Positions 26,378-34,716 are shown, numbered from the stretch's first letter. The stretch: DNA of 64,000 nucleotides from Paludibacteraceae bacterium (GCA_024401475.1 JAKSKZ010000006.1:1-64000), one strand, 5' to 3'. Numbers and translations are program-made. The notes: generated from the letters alone by a model not told the origin.

Positions 26378-26707
26378 TTATTGTTTATTGTCATCAGGAG
26401 TTCGGTAAACGACTACCATTTCTATGATGGCAGCGATGAGCAACATGATGATCCATTTTTTGTCGTTGATGAAGATTAAGTAGGAGGATAGCAGTATGAG
26501 AACCGAACTGATAAATGATTGAAACTTCAGTCTTTTCAGACGAAAGTCTGTCGGAATGTCATAAAATTTTCGGCAGAACAAGATGATTGTTCCTCCTATG
26601 AAAACGAGCAGGCTGGAGAGAGGAAAGCTGAAAACCATAATTCCTAAGATTTGAATGGCGGCCCCGATGACAACCAACAGTGCTCCGATGGCGAATGCTA
26701 TACCCAT
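26378..26707 (-). CDS. small membrane protein of unknown function
   Basis: The 109-residue protein has about four hydrophobic stretches (residues 3-24, 27-45, 62-78 and 85-100). No family signature is recognised. It starts 4 bases after the FtsB-like gene, suggesting cotranscription, and precedes kdsB by 42 bases. Size and position suggest an envelope-associated role, but this is only context. Confidence 0.65.
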   Translation of the reverse strand: MGIAFAIGALLVVIGAAIQILGIMVFSFPLSSLLVFIGGTIILFCRKFYDIPTDFRLKRLKFQSFISSVLILLSSYLIFINDKKWIIMLLIAAIIEMVVVYRTPDDNKQ

Positions 26708-26711
26708 ATTG

Positions 26712-27023
26712 TTAATCTTCTATTATAAAAATATCTTCGTCGGCCTTCTTCATGAGATATTGCTCTCTGGCGAATTTCTCTAAATTGAGGTCGTTTGTCT
26801 GAAGTTCCGTCGTCTTTAATTTCGTGTCTTCGATCTCTTTCTTATAGAAGGAAATTTCTCGCTTCAAGTTGTGGATTTTCCGGTCGTATTCCAATCGGGT
26901 AGGGATGCTGTTTTCGTCGAAGAAGAACATCCAGACACCTGCGATTATTAACGTAAGAACGTATTTGTTAATTGGAATTTTCTTGAAAAAAGAGATGATC
27001 GTGTTGAAATCTATACTTTCCAT
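26712..27023 (-). CDS. FtsB/DivIC-like septum formation protein
   Basis: This 103-residue single-pass protein has a short cytoplasmic head, one membrane helix (about residues 19-36), a coiled coil (about 40-80, RKIHNLKREISFYKKEIEDTKLKTTEL) and a conserved FAREQYLMKKADEDIFII tail. This is the architecture and tail motif of FtsB/DivIC, part of the FtsB-FtsL-FtsQ division complex that acts at the septum. It lies 25 bases downstream of pcrA. Confidence 0.88.
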   Translation of the reverse strand: MESIDFNTIISFFKKIPINKYVLTLIIAGVWMFFFDENSIPTRLEYDRKIHNLKREISFYKKEIEDTKLKTTELQTNDLNLEKFAREQYLMKKADEDIFIIED

Positions 27024-27048
27024 TTGCTTTTTTTAGAATAAAGGCGTT

Positions 27049-29415
27049 CTACTTATCGTTTAACACTTTCAATTTCGCATATTTGAGCAAAATCTTCTTT
27101 TGTCCCATGTTTTTGAACATAATGGTTGCTTTGCAGTTGCCATCCGTCCCTTCTAATTCGATGACCTTGCCGATTCCGAATTTCTCGTGTTCGACAAATG
27201 TGCCAACTTTTATATTGCCGAAGTTCGTATTGCTAACGGCCGATATGGAGTTGGGATTGTTGCTCAATGGCTTGAAACTACTCTGTCTGTTGGATAGAGG
27301 TTGGGAAAATCTCGGTTGGTTGGCCTTGAATCCTCCGGAACTCTCTCTCTGTTTCACCTGCAGATTGTAGTTGCTAGGGTTTTGACGGCGGAACATTTCG
27401 AATCGGGAAGAGTTGGCATCTGGCGAAACGACGCGACCGTGGCTTAACATATAATCTTGTGGCAATTTGAGCAACTTAGGATCGATGTCTTTTAAGAATC
27501 GGCTAGGATTGCAGTAGTTGGTTGATCCATTCCTAAAACGACTCTTTGCGTAAGAAATGACACAATTCTCTTGGGCTCGAGTGATGGCTACATAGAACAA
27601 CCTGCGTTCCTCTTCAATGCCATCTTCAGAACCAGTACTCATGTTGGAAGGGAAAAGTTCTTCTTCCATTCCGACGATGAATATGTTCTTGAATTCCAGT
27701 CCTTTTGATGCATGAACTGTCATGAGCGTGACCACGTCAGTGTTCTCTTCCGTATCTGTGTCTTGGTCGGTCAAGAGTGAGACTTCTTGCAAGAAATCGG
27801 TTAGGAGAACGTTCTCTTCGCCATCTTCCTCTTGTCTCTTCTCGCAGAATTCGTGAATGCTTTTGAGCAACTCTTCTATGTTCTGTTGGCGAGTCATGTT
27901 TTCAGGACTTCTCTCCTGAAATAGTTCGTTGAGAATTCCAGACCTTTTGACAATCATATCGGCTATAGCGAAGGCATCTCTTGTTTTTGCTTCTTGAGAA
28001 AACTCTTCAATAAGCGTTTTGAATGCACCAAGTTTTAATGCCGTTCCTGAATTAACAGGGAGGTTGTATCGCAATGTGTCAGAAATGACGTCCCAATAAG
28101 AAACACCATGAGTCAAAGCGCAATCTGCAATTTTGTTAAGCGTTGTTTCACCAATGCCTCGGGCTGGATAGTTGATGATGCGTTTGAATGCCTCTTCATC
28201 GTCGTGATTGGTTGTCAGTCGGAAGTAGGATAGAAGGTCTTTCACCTCTTTGCGTTGATAGAAAGATAGACCTCCATATATCTTATAAGGAATGCTTCTT
28301 TTCCTCATTTGGTCCTCCAATATACGAGATTGAGCGTTCGTGCGGTAGAGGATGGCGAAGTCGTTATACTTTCCTTTGTACATTTCCTCGATTCGTCTTG
28401 CAACGGCTGCCGCTTCGTCTGTATCGGAGTAGGTGCTGATGATTTCAATCAAACTGCCCTCGTCATTTTCAGAGAAAACATTTTTCTTGATTTGCTCCTT
28501 GTTCTTGTCAATCAGACTGTTGGCTGCATTCACAATGTTTTGGGTAGAACGGTAGTTCTGCTCCAATTTGAAGAGTTTGCATTCGGGGAATGTGTCTTTG
28601 AAATTCAAGATGTTGGCAATGTTAGCTCCACGGAAGGAGTAGATGCTTTGGGCATCGTCGCCTACCGCACAGATGTGATGGTGCTTGTCTGCCAATTTCT
28701 TGATAATTAAGTGTTGTGCAAAATTCGTATCTTGATACTCGTCCACCAAGATGAATTTGAAGATTTGTTGATATTTGTAGAGTGTTCCGGGATTGTCTCG
28801 GAACAAAATGTTAGTGTAAAGCAACAAATCGTCGAAGTCCATAGCACCTGCTTTTAGGCATCTCTCCGTGTAGGCGAAATAGATGTCTTTGATGGCAGGC
28901 ATGCGGGCGTGCATATCCGTTTCGTGTAAATCGGATCTTCCCATATAGCTCTGAGGCGTGACAAGATTGTTTTTCAGTTGGGAGATGCGACTATGTACCT
29001 TGTTCGGATTATAAGTCTTGTCATCTAATTTCATCCCTTTGATGATGCTTTTGAGCAAATTTCTCGAATCGGATGTGTCGTAGATGGTGAATGATTCGGA
29101 GAATCCGATTTTGTCGGCCTCCATCCTAAGGATACGGTAGAAGATGGAGTGGAAGGTTCCCATCCAAAGGCGTTTTGCTTGCTCTTCACCTACGATGGTG
29201 GCAATGCGGTCCTTCATCTCTTTCGCTGCCTTGTTTGTGAAGGTTAATGCCAAGATGGAGGAGGGTGCATAGCCGGATTGCATTAATCCTGCAATTTTAT
29301 AGGTGAGAACTCTTGTCTTTCCCGAACCAGCTCCTGCAATGACAAGAGATGGTCCGTCGTTATATAATACGGCGTCCCTTTGTCCTTTGTTTAGTAAATT
29401 CAAATAGTCTTCCAC
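27049..29415 (-). CDS. pcrA: PcrA/UvrD-type superfamily 1 DNA helicase
   Basis: The 788-residue helicase opens LNKGQRDAVLYNDGPSLVIA with the P-loop GAGSGKTR (about 28-35), and has TFTNKAAKEMK, FDDLLLYT, LVDEYQDTN, GDDAQSIYSFRGA, QNYRSTQ, VTLMTVHASKGLEF and LFYVAITRAQ, the full set of UvrD/PcrA motifs. The C-terminal Tudor-like domain typical of PcrA is present (VGTFVEHEKFGIGKVIELEG). It unwinds DNA 3' to 5' in repair and in removing obstacles to replication. It is the first gene of the minus-strand pcrA-ftsB-kdsB-M16 cluster, with a -7 box 20 bases upstream. Confidence 0.95.
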   Translation of the reverse strand: MEDYLNLLNKGQRDAVLYNDGPSLVIAGAGSGKTRVLTYKIAGLMQSGYAPSSILALTFTNKAAKEMKDRIATIVGEEQAKRLWMGTFHSIFYRILRMEADKIGFSESFTIYDTSDSRNLLKSIIKGMKLDDKTYNPNKVHSRISQLKNNLVTPQSYMGRSDLHETDMHARMPAIKDIYFAYTERCLKAGAMDFDDLLLYTNILFRDNPGTLYKYQQIFKFILVDEYQDTNFAQHLIIKKLADKHHHICAVGDDAQSIYSFRGANIANILNFKDTFPECKLFKLEQNYRSTQNIVNAANSLIDKNKEQIKKNVFSENDEGSLIEIISTYSDTDEAAAVARRIEEMYKGKYNDFAILYRTNAQSRILEDQMRKRSIPYKIYGGLSFYQRKEVKDLLSYFRLTTNHDDEEAFKRIINYPARGIGETTLNKIADCALTHGVSYWDVISDTLRYNLPVNSGTALKLGAFKTLIEEFSQEAKTRDAFAIADMIVKRSGILNELFQERSPENMTRQQNIEELLKSIHEFCEKRQEEDGEENVLLTDFLQEVSLLTDQDTDTEENTDVVTLMTVHASKGLEFKNIFIVGMEEELFPSNMSTGSEDGIEEERRLFYVAITRAQENCVISYAKSRFRNGSTNYCNPSRFLKDIDPKLLKLPQDYMLSHGRVVSPDANSSRFEMFRRQNPSNYNLQVKQRESSGGFKANQPRFSQPLSNRQSSFKPLSNNPNSISAVSNTNFGNIKVGTFVEHEKFGIGKVIELEGTDGNCKATIMFKNMGQKKILLKYAKLKVLNDK

Positions 29416-29435
29416 TTATCTCAATAATTTTTTCG

Positions 29436-29443
29436 CAAATTTA
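29436..29443 (-). promoter_or_regulatory. -7 promoter element of the pcrA cluster
   Basis: The minus strand reads TAAATTTG, matching TAnnTTTG, 20 bases upstream of the pcrA start. Confidence 0.55.
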
Positions 29444-29620
29444 GTCAAAAAAGGTACTTGACGAAAGCCTCCGGGAAAAGAAATTTTATAACTCTTCTTA
29501 ATTGTCAATAGCATTGCTAAATGTCAACAATAAGGGATGAACAAGAAGAAAATGCGTTCGTTAAAAGGTTGATTGTTAATTTGTTTTTATGATGGTCCGA
29601 ATTCTTTTGACATTTGTCAT

Positions 29621-29744
29621 TTGCAAAAGTGATATGAAATCTATATCTTTAAGTAAAGATTAAAAAAAGATAGATTTTTCATAGTTCAAGGTTTTTGTTT
29701 TAATGTGGCGAAAGGAGTCTGAGAAGATTCCTTTCGCCTTTTTA
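29621..29744 (+). ncRNA. tandem small RNA, unit 1 (promoter to terminator)
   Basis: The unit has a TTG at 29621 and a -7-like TATCTTTA at 29644-29651 with the same spacing as units 2 and 3. A conserved core TAGATTTTTCATAGTT follows from 29671, then a strong hairpin GGCGAAAGGAGTCT / AGATTCCTTTCGCC (29707-29738) and TTTTTATT. The predicted transcript is about 85 nucleotides from about 29658. It has no open frame of note. The hairpin differs in sequence from those of units 2 and 3 but has the same form. Confidence 0.7.
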
Positions 29745-29804
29745 TTGCCTATATTCCTCTCTCATTACGAATGTCAGTTTGTTGCATTTATTAATATTTG
29801 TCAA

Positions 29805-29925
29805 TTGGCCAATTGGTAAAAAACATCTACATTTGTAATGCAAACAAAATAGGTAGATTTTTCATAGTTAAGGTTTAAGTTAAAATGGAGTAAAGGGAGC
29901 CTGTGAAGGTTCCCTTTATTTTTTT
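29805..29925 (+). ncRNA. tandem small RNA, unit 2 (promoter to terminator)
   Basis: The promoter is TTG at 29805 with TACATTTG at 29828-29835. The predicted transcript starts near 29842 and ends in the hairpin TAAAGGGAGCC-tgtgaa-GGTTCCCTTTA (29891-29918) with a run of seven or more Ts. It shares a near-identical core with unit 3 from AAATAGGTAGATTTTTCA through GTTAAAATGG. About 84 nucleotides; no coding potential apart from ATG-GAG-TAA. Confidence 0.8.
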
Positions 29926-30057
29926 GTTCATAGCGTTAGGTAAAAATTCTAACCAAGGAGTTTGTAGTTCGTCCATAAACAAATCGAAATTTATAGATGT
30001 ATATCTAAAATCCGTAGGGGTATGAGGAGAGTTAGTCTTTTTATTAATATTTGTCAA

Positions 30058-30177
30058 TTGACAAATGGATAAAAACGCATTATCTTTGTAGTGCAAACAA
30101 AATAGGTAGATTTTTCATAGTTAAGGTTTAAGTTAAAATGGGGTAAAGGGAGCCTGTGAAGGTTCCCTTTACTTTTT
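30058..30177 (+). ncRNA. tandem small RNA, unit 3 (promoter to terminator)
   Basis: The promoter is TTG at 30058 with TATCTTTG at 30081-30088. The predicted transcript starts near 30095 and ends in the hairpin GTAAAGGGAGCC / GGTTCCCTTTAC (30142-30171) with TTTTT. The core is almost identical to unit 2. The 253-base period between units 2 and 3 includes their promoters, so whole transcription units were duplicated. Confidence 0.8.
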
Positions 30178-30248
30178 GTATATGGTTATATAACTCCCTC
30201 CTTTTGAAAATTCGTAAGTTTTTATTCTTTCTTTTTTCGTTTTTTCTT

Positions 30249-30256
30249 TATTTTTG
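30249..30256 (+). promoter_or_regulatory. -7 promoter element of the tyrA leader
   Basis: TATTTTTG matches TAnnTTTG and predicts a transcript start near 30263, 17 bases before the leader-peptide ATG. Confidence 0.6.
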
Positions 30257-30279
30257 CAAAGTCTTCATTTAGACGGGAA

Positions 30280-30336
30280 ATGCGAATTCTAAACTTGACA
30301 TATTATAATCCCTACTATTACTATTATCAATTGTAA
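30280..30336 (+). CDS. Tyr-rich leader peptide of the tyrA attenuator
   Basis: The 18-codon frame reads MRILNLTYYNPYYYYYQL: seven tyrosines, five of them consecutive (TAC TAT TAC TAT TAT). It ends in TAA at 30334-30336. It lies between a TAnnTTTG promoter and an intrinsic terminator, directly upstream of prephenate dehydrogenase. Codon choice alternates TAC and TAT, so the run is not a simple DNA repeat. Ribosome stalling here when Tyr-tRNA is short would alter folding of the RNA that follows. It is too short for standard gene callers. Confidence 0.85.
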   Translation: MRILNLTYYNPYYYYYQL

Positions 30337-30399
30337 TAGGGCTTTTGTATTGTCAAGAATGAAATATTTAAGCCCAGCGTTGTGTTGGGCTTTTTTTTT
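30294..30399 (+). promoter_or_regulatory. ribosome-mediated tyrosine attenuator (alternative hairpins)
   Basis: Terminator: AAGCCCA (30370-30376) pairs with TGGGCTT (30386-30392), followed by nine Ts. Antiterminator: GGGCTT (30339-30344) can pair with AAGCCC (30370-30375), which destroys the terminator. Protector: CTTGACA (30294-30300) pairs with TGTCAAG (30351-30357), and CCCTA (30310-30314) with TAGGG (30337-30341), which would lock up the antiterminator strand. A ribosome at the leader stop codon would cover the antiterminator strand and favour termination; one stalled at the Tyr codons would free it. This is the classical trp/his-type logic. Confidence 0.8.
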
Positions 30400-30427
30400 G
30401 AAAGTAATAACTTATAAATCATAGTAT

Positions 30428-31270
30428 ATGACAATTGGTGTTATTGGCCTTGGATTGATTGGCGGTTCAATGGCTATTGATTTGAGACGCAATAAGTTTG
30501 CTGACCATTTCTTGGGTTGCGATAGTGATGAATTGAATGCAATGACAGCTCAACGAATTGGGTTGGTGGATGAGATAGTTCCTTACGAGGAGTTGATTAG
30601 AAAAAGTGATTTGATTATTCTTTCGGTGCCTGTTAGTGCAGCGATTCGTATGCTACCAGATATCTTGGACAAGATTACGGATGAGCAATATGTGACGGAC
30701 GTTTGTTCTACGAAGGAAAAATTGAACGATTCGGTTCATTACCATCCAAGACGTAAGAATTATGTTGCCTCGCATCCAATGTCGGGTACGGAATTCAGTG
30801 GCCCTTGGGCGGCTATTCCTAACCTGTTCGCTGGTAGGGCTGGTATTATTTGCAATGCAGAGGATTCCGATATAAAGGCGGTAGAGTTGGTTCGTAAGAT
30901 GTATGATTGTTTGAATATGCGTGTTATTTACATGCGTGCCGCACACCATGACGTACATACAGCTTATGTCTCTCATATTTCTCACGTTATCTCATTCGCT
31001 TTGGCGTTGACCGTGCTCGACAAGGAGAAGAATGAGAAGAATATTTTTGATTTGGCTTCAGGAGGATTTGCATCTACGGCACGTTTGGCAAAGAGTAATG
31101 CAGATATGTGGGCTCCTATCTTCTTGCAAAACAAGGAGAATGTTCTATCGGTACTCGATTCTTACATGGAGAAGTTGCAGGCGTTCAAAACTGCATTGGA
31201 AAACCAAGACGAAAAGCAGTTGCATGTGTTGATAGACGAAGCCAACCGTATCAAGCGTATTTTGCGTTAA
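30428..31270 (+). CDS. tyrA: TyrA, prephenate dehydrogenase
   Basis: The 280-residue enzyme has the N-terminal Rossmann motif IGVIGLGLIGGSMA, then DVCSTKE, the substrate-binding ASHPMSGTEFSG and the helical C-terminal domain with HHDVHTAYVSHISHVISFAL and FASTARLAKSNADMW. It oxidatively decarboxylates prephenate to 4-hydroxyphenylpyruvate, the committed step to tyrosine. It has no ACT domain, which fits control at the leader rather than by a visible allosteric domain. It stands alone rather than with other aroma pathway genes, and the ATG follows the attenuator terminator by 28 bases. Confidence 0.95.
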   Translation: MTIGVIGLGLIGGSMAIDLRRNKFADHFLGCDSDELNAMTAQRIGLVDEIVPYEELIRKSDLIILSVPVSAAIRMLPDILDKITDEQYVTDVCSTKEKLNDSVHYHPRRKNYVASHPMSGTEFSGPWAAIPNLFAGRAGIICNAEDSDIKAVELVRKMYDCLNMRVIYMRAAHHDVHTAYVSHISHVISFALALTVLDKEKNEKNIFDLASGGFASTARLAKSNADMWAPIFLQNKENVLSVLDSYMEKLQAFKTALENQDEKQLHVLIDEANRIKRILR

Positions 31271-31371
31271 TGGCAGTGCCGTAAATACCATACGAAATTG
31301 ATATTTGTGGGTATTTTTGCTTTTCGTTGCAAAAAGCGGAAAGAAAGTGTTGCACATCTCTATTTTAACTC

Positions 31372-31379
31372 TATTTTTG
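31372..31379 (+). promoter_or_regulatory. -7 promoter element of mscL
   Basis: TATTTTTG matches TAnnTTTG; TTG at 31350-31352 gives about 19 bases of spacing. The mscL ATG is 72 bases downstream. Confidence 0.55.
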
Positions 31380-31450
31380 TTATAAAATAACATTTATTTC
31401 TAACAGAAAGGGGCGACGGGTGTTTGTCTCCTTTCAAAAACTTACGAAAG

Positions 31451-31882
31451 ATGAAAATATTAGACGAATTCAAAGCTTTCGCAATGCGTGGTAACGTAGT
31501 CGACATGGCTGTCGGTGTTATCATTGGTGGTGCGTTTGGTAAAATTGTTTCTTCTGTGGTTGCAGACATCATTATGCCTCCAATTGGTTTGTTGGTAGGC
31601 GGTGTTAATTTCACAGAGTTGAAGTGGGAGTTGAAAGAGGCTGTTTTAGATGCTACAACTAATGAGGTTGTAACACCTGCAGTGACATTGAACTATGGTA
31701 ACTTCTTTCAAGTTGTTTTCGATTTCTTAATCGTTGCAATCGCCGTATTTATGTTCGTTAAGTTGATTAACAACATGAACAAGAAGAAGGAAGAGGCCCC
31801 TGCTCCTGCAGCACCTCCAGCACCATCAAAAGAAGAAGTACTTCTTACAGAGATTCGCGATTTGTTGAAAGAGAAGAAATAA
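31451..31882 (+). CDS. mscL: MscL, large-conductance mechanosensitive channel
   Basis: The 143-residue protein starts [23 protein letters not shown], the conserved N-terminal helix and first membrane segment. It continues with [25 protein letters not shown], and has a second membrane helix at about residues 85-105 and a C-terminal helical bundle. It forms a homopentamer in the inner membrane that opens under osmotic downshock. The ATG at 31451 is chosen because it opens with the conserved sequence; the frame extends nine codons upstream. It is followed by a terminator. Confidence 0.95.
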   Translation: MKILDEFKAFAMRGNVVDMAVGVIIGGAFGKIVSSVVADIIMPPIGLLVGGVNFTELKWELKEAVLDATTNEVVTPAVTLNYGNFFQVVFDFLIVAIAVFMFVKLINNMNKKKEEAPAPAAPPAPSKEEVLLTEIRDLLKEKK

Positions 31883-31907
31883 AGATCACTTTCTTGCAAT
31901 TTAAGAG

Positions 31908-31937
31908 AAGGGCTCGATTAGTATCGGGTCCTTTTTT
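31908..31937 (+). terminator. terminator after mscL
   Basis: GGGCTCGAT and ATCGGGTCC form an imperfect hairpin followed by seven Ts. Confidence 0.7.
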
Positions 31938-31992
31938 TGTTTCTATATCTTTTAAAAAGTCTCTTTTGCCGATGCAATCAATAGAAAATATG

Positions 31993-32000
31993 TAACTTTG
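31993..32000 (+). promoter_or_regulatory. -7 promoter element of aspS
   Basis: TAACTTTG matches TAnnTTTG and lies 33 bases upstream of the aspS ATG. Confidence 0.6.
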
Positions 32001-32032
32001 CAGATTAGGATATAATAAATAACATAATATAT

Positions 32033-33802
32033 ATGTACAGATCAAATACGTGCGGTGAACTTCGAATGGCTAATGTCGGTCAAGAAGTCACATTGGCAGG
32101 TTGGGTGCAGAAAGCCCGCAAGATGGGTGGTATGACTTTCGTGGATATCCGCGACCGTTATGGCATAACTCAGATAGTGTTCAACGAAGAGGTGGATGCC
32201 GCTTTGTGTGAGAAGGCCAATAAGTTGGGCCGTGAGTTTGTAATCCAAGTAAAGGGTACTGTTGCTGAGCGTAGTAGCAAGAATGCTAATATTCCTACGG
32301 GAGATATTGAGGTGATTGCTTCTACTTTGGTGATTCTTCATACGTCAGATGTTCCTCCGTTCACAATCGAGGACAATTCAGACGGAGGTGACGATATTCG
32401 TATGCAATATCGCTATCTTGATTTGCGTCGTAACCCAGTTCGTAAGAATTTGGAGTTGCGTCACAAAATTGCTTTTGAAACTCGCCGTTTCTTGGATGAA
32501 CATCAATTCTTGGAGGTTGAGACTCCGATTCTTATCAAATCTACGCCAGAGGGAGCTCGCGATTTCGTTGTCCCTTCTCGTATGAATCCAGGCGAGTTTT
32601 ATGCGTTGCCACAATCTCCACAACTCTTCAAGCAGTTGTTGATGGTGGCTGGTTACGATCGTTATTTCCAAATTGCAAAGTGTTTCCGTGACGAGGATTT
32701 GCGTGCAGACCGTCAACCTGAGTTTACACAGATTGACTGTGAAATGTCTTTTGTAGAACAAGAAGATGTTATCAATCTCTTTGAGGAGATGATCAAGCAT
32801 ATTTTCCGCACAACGAAGGGTGTCGAATTTAAGGAGGCGTTCCCTCGCATGACATGGCACGAGTGTATGCGCCTTTATGGCTCTGACAAGCCAGATATTC
32901 GTTTCGGCATGCAGTTCGTCGAGTTGAAGGATTTAACGGAAGGTCACAATTTCGTAGTGTTTGATAGTGCAAAGTTTGTTGTTGGTATTTGCGCTGAAGG
33001 TTGTGCTTCATATACTCGTAAACAATTGGATGCCTTGACTGATTTTGTCAAGAAGCCTCAAGTTGGTGCGAAGGGATTGGTTTATGTGAAGTATGAGCAA
33101 GATGGCTCGCTGAAGTCAAGCGTAGATAAATTCTATTCTCAAGAGGATTTGAAGGTTTGGGCTGAACGCTTCAATGCAAAGCCAGGCGATTTGATGTTGA
33201 TTCTTTGTGGTGACAATGCCGACAAGACTCGCAAGCAAATGTGTGAACTTCGTTTGGAAATGGGAGAGCGTCTTGGTTTGCGTGATAAGAATAAGTTTGC
33301 TCCATTGTGGGTGATTGACTTCCCTCTATTTGAGTGGAGCGAGGAAGATCAACGCTTCTATGCAATGCACCATCCATTCACAAGCCCTAAGGCCGAGGAT
33401 ATTCCTTATTTGGAGAGCGATCCAGGTCGCGTGCGTGCAAATGCTTATGACTTGGCAATGAATGGAGTAGAGTTGGGTGGTGGTTCAATCCGTATCCACG
33501 ATTCTGAGTTGCAAAATCGTATGTTCTCTTTGTTAGGCTTTACGCCAGAGCAAGCAAAAGATCAGTTCGGTTTCTTGATGGATGCCTTCCGTTTTGGAGC
33601 ACCTCCTCATGGCGGTTTGGCATTCGGTCTTGATCGTGTGGTTTCTATGTTGGCAGGTCTTGATTCTATTCGTGACTGTATAGCCTTCCCTAAGAACAAT
33701 TCTGGTCGCGATGTGATGAACGATGCTCCATCTAAGATTGCAGATGCTCAATTGGAAGAGCTTTTCTTGAAAATTGATTTGGCTAATTTGAACAAGAAAT
33801 AG
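32033..33802 (+). CDS. aspS: AspS, aspartyl-tRNA synthetase
   Basis: The 589-residue class II synthetase has the N-terminal anticodon-binding OB fold ([30 protein letters not shown]), motif 2 [21 protein letters not shown], the bacterial insertion domain (about 290-420) and motif 3 [14 protein letters not shown]. Its length is that of the bacterial-type AspRS. It charges tRNA-Asp in the cytoplasm. It is flanked by its own promoter and a terminator, so is probably monocistronic. Confidence 0.97.
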   Translation: MYRSNTCGELRMANVGQEVTLAGWVQKARKMGGMTFVDIRDRYGITQIVFNEEVDAALCEKANKLGREFVIQVKGTVAERSSKNANIPTGDIEVIASTLVILHTSDVPPFTIEDNSDGGDDIRMQYRYLDLRRNPVRKNLELRHKIAFETRRFLDEHQFLEVETPILIKSTPEGARDFVVPSRMNPGEFYALPQSPQLFKQLLMVAGYDRYFQIAKCFRDEDLRADRQPEFTQIDCEMSFVEQEDVINLFEEMIKHIFRTTKGVEFKEAFPRMTWHECMRLYGSDKPDIRFGMQFVELKDLTEGHNFVVFDSAKFVVGICAEGCASYTRKQLDALTDFVKKPQVGAKGLVYVKYEQDGSLKSSVDKFYSQEDLKVWAERFNAKPGDLMLILCGDNADKTRKQMCELRLEMGERLGLRDKNKFAPLWVIDFPLFEWSEEDQRFYAMHHPFTSPKAEDIPYLESDPGRVRANAYDLAMNGVELGGGSIRIHDSELQNRMFSLLGFTPEQAKDQFGFLMDAFRFGAPPHGGLAFGLDRVVSMLAGLDSIRDCIAFPKNNSGRDVMNDAPSKIADAQLEELFLKIDLANLNKK

Positions 33803-33827
33803 TAATCAAATAATTGGTAATAATGAG

Positions 33828-33860
33828 AAAAGGAGTGGGCTTGGCTTACTCCTTTTTTTA
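33828..33860 (+). terminator. terminator after aspS
   Basis: AAAAGGAGT and ACTCCTTTT form the stem, followed by a T run. Confidence 0.75.
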
Positions 33861-33884
33861 GTGTTAATTTAAAGGTGTAAGTGT

Positions 33885-34169
33885 ATGTTGACAATGATTG
33901 TTTATTATCACTGCAAAAAAGGAATGCGTGATGGCTTTATGGAAGCTTTGAAAGTTAATGATGTAGCGGCAAAGAGTTGTGCAGAGAAGGGTAATCATCA
34001 ATATGATTACTTTCGTTCGGAGAAAGACGAAGAGCTTGTTTTATTGATAGAAAAGTGGGATAGTGAAGAGATTCAGAAAATGCACATGGAAACGGAGCAT
34101 TTCAAACTCTTGGGTGGTTTAAAAGCTGAATTTGTAGAATCGGTGGAGATCGAGAAGATTTTGCTTTGA
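33885..34169 (+). CDS. antibiotic biosynthesis monooxygenase (ABM) domain protein
   Basis: The 94-residue protein is a dimeric alpha/beta-barrel ABM-type small protein: MIVYYHCKKGMRDGFMEAL at the start, then DYFRSEKDEELVLLIEKWDSEE and HMETEHF. Family members include YgiN-like quinol monooxygenases. The substrate cannot be inferred. It is a single gene followed by a strong terminator. Confidence 0.85.
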   Translation: MLTMIVYYHCKKGMRDGFMEALKVNDVAAKSCAEKGNHQYDYFRSEKDEELVLLIEKWDSEEIQKMHMETEHFKLLGGLKAEFVESVEIEKILL

Positions 34170-34189
34170 TTCATCCGAAAAAGGAAAAA

Positions 34190-34227
34190 GCCCTTCCGGT
34201 ATCAATCTGATACGGAAGGGCTTTTTT
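34190..34227 (+). terminator. strong terminator after the ABM gene
   Basis: AAAAGCCCTTCCGTATCA and its complement pair almost perfectly, followed by a T run. It is immediately left of the 34247 element. Confidence 0.85.
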
Positions 34228-34246
34228 GTGGAAACCTATGTGTAAT

Positions 34247-34705
34247 CATTGGTGTCCGCTAAACCTTTTGAACTGACATAAAAAAGGCTGTGCCCTATTT
34301 TGTGACCGATAACACACAAGGTTAATCCCCTAACGGGGAATCGGCTTGTTCAACGCATTGTGATTCTACCGACATTAAACGCCTAACGGCGTAATGTAAC
34401 CGACCTTCCTTTTGGGATTATATATTAATGAAAATCAAACAAATATCTAAATTATTGTTATCCGGTAAAAGTTTTTTAGATAGAAATGTTTAGGCTTAAT
34501 TCGGAATCCGAATTCAGCCTTTTTCGTTTACTTTGTTTTCACCACAAAAATCCCATAAACGATGAGCAATAGTACACATTTCAACGGACTTTACCATCTC
34601 TTTTCGATTGAGGGGGTTGTTTTTCAAAACTCCAGTCCGCTACGCGTATTTATAGGCATAGCGGACTGGAGTTTTATGCTTTTTAATTTTTAGCGGACAG
34701 CAATA
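34247..34705. mobile_element. 459-bp non-autonomous element (MITE-like) derived from an IS4-type IS
   Basis: The terminal inverted repeats are ATTGGTGTCCGCTAAA (34248-34263) and TTTAGCGGACAGCAAT (34689-34704). They are flanked by a 9-base direct repeat ATGTGTAAT at 34238-34246 and 34706-34714, the target-site duplication expected of an IS4-family transposition. The left end shares the outer sequence of the IS remnant at 1-277, and the interior keeps the IS hairpin and a transposase start (MSNSTHFNG) that is cut off after about eight recognisable residues. Two C/G palindromes with TAA loops (34328-34339 and 34379-34392) lie in an insert unique to this copy. It has no transposase of its own. 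Confidence 0.8.
34626..34675. terminator. perfect 17-bp hairpin inside the MITE-like element
   Basis: AAAACTCCAGTCCGCTA and TAGCGGACTGGAGTTTT pair perfectly around a 16-base loop. It is flanked by A and T runs, giving a bidirectional terminator close to the right terminal repeat. The stem includes TAGCGGAC, part of the terminal repeat sequence. Confidence 0.75.
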
Positions 34706-34716
34706 ATGTGTAATGT

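Noticed and set aside
29881..29893. ATG-GAG-TAA minimal frame in sRNA unit 2 as a leader peptide
   Set aside because: Unit 1 has no equivalent and no gene follows the terminator, so coding is not the conserved property.
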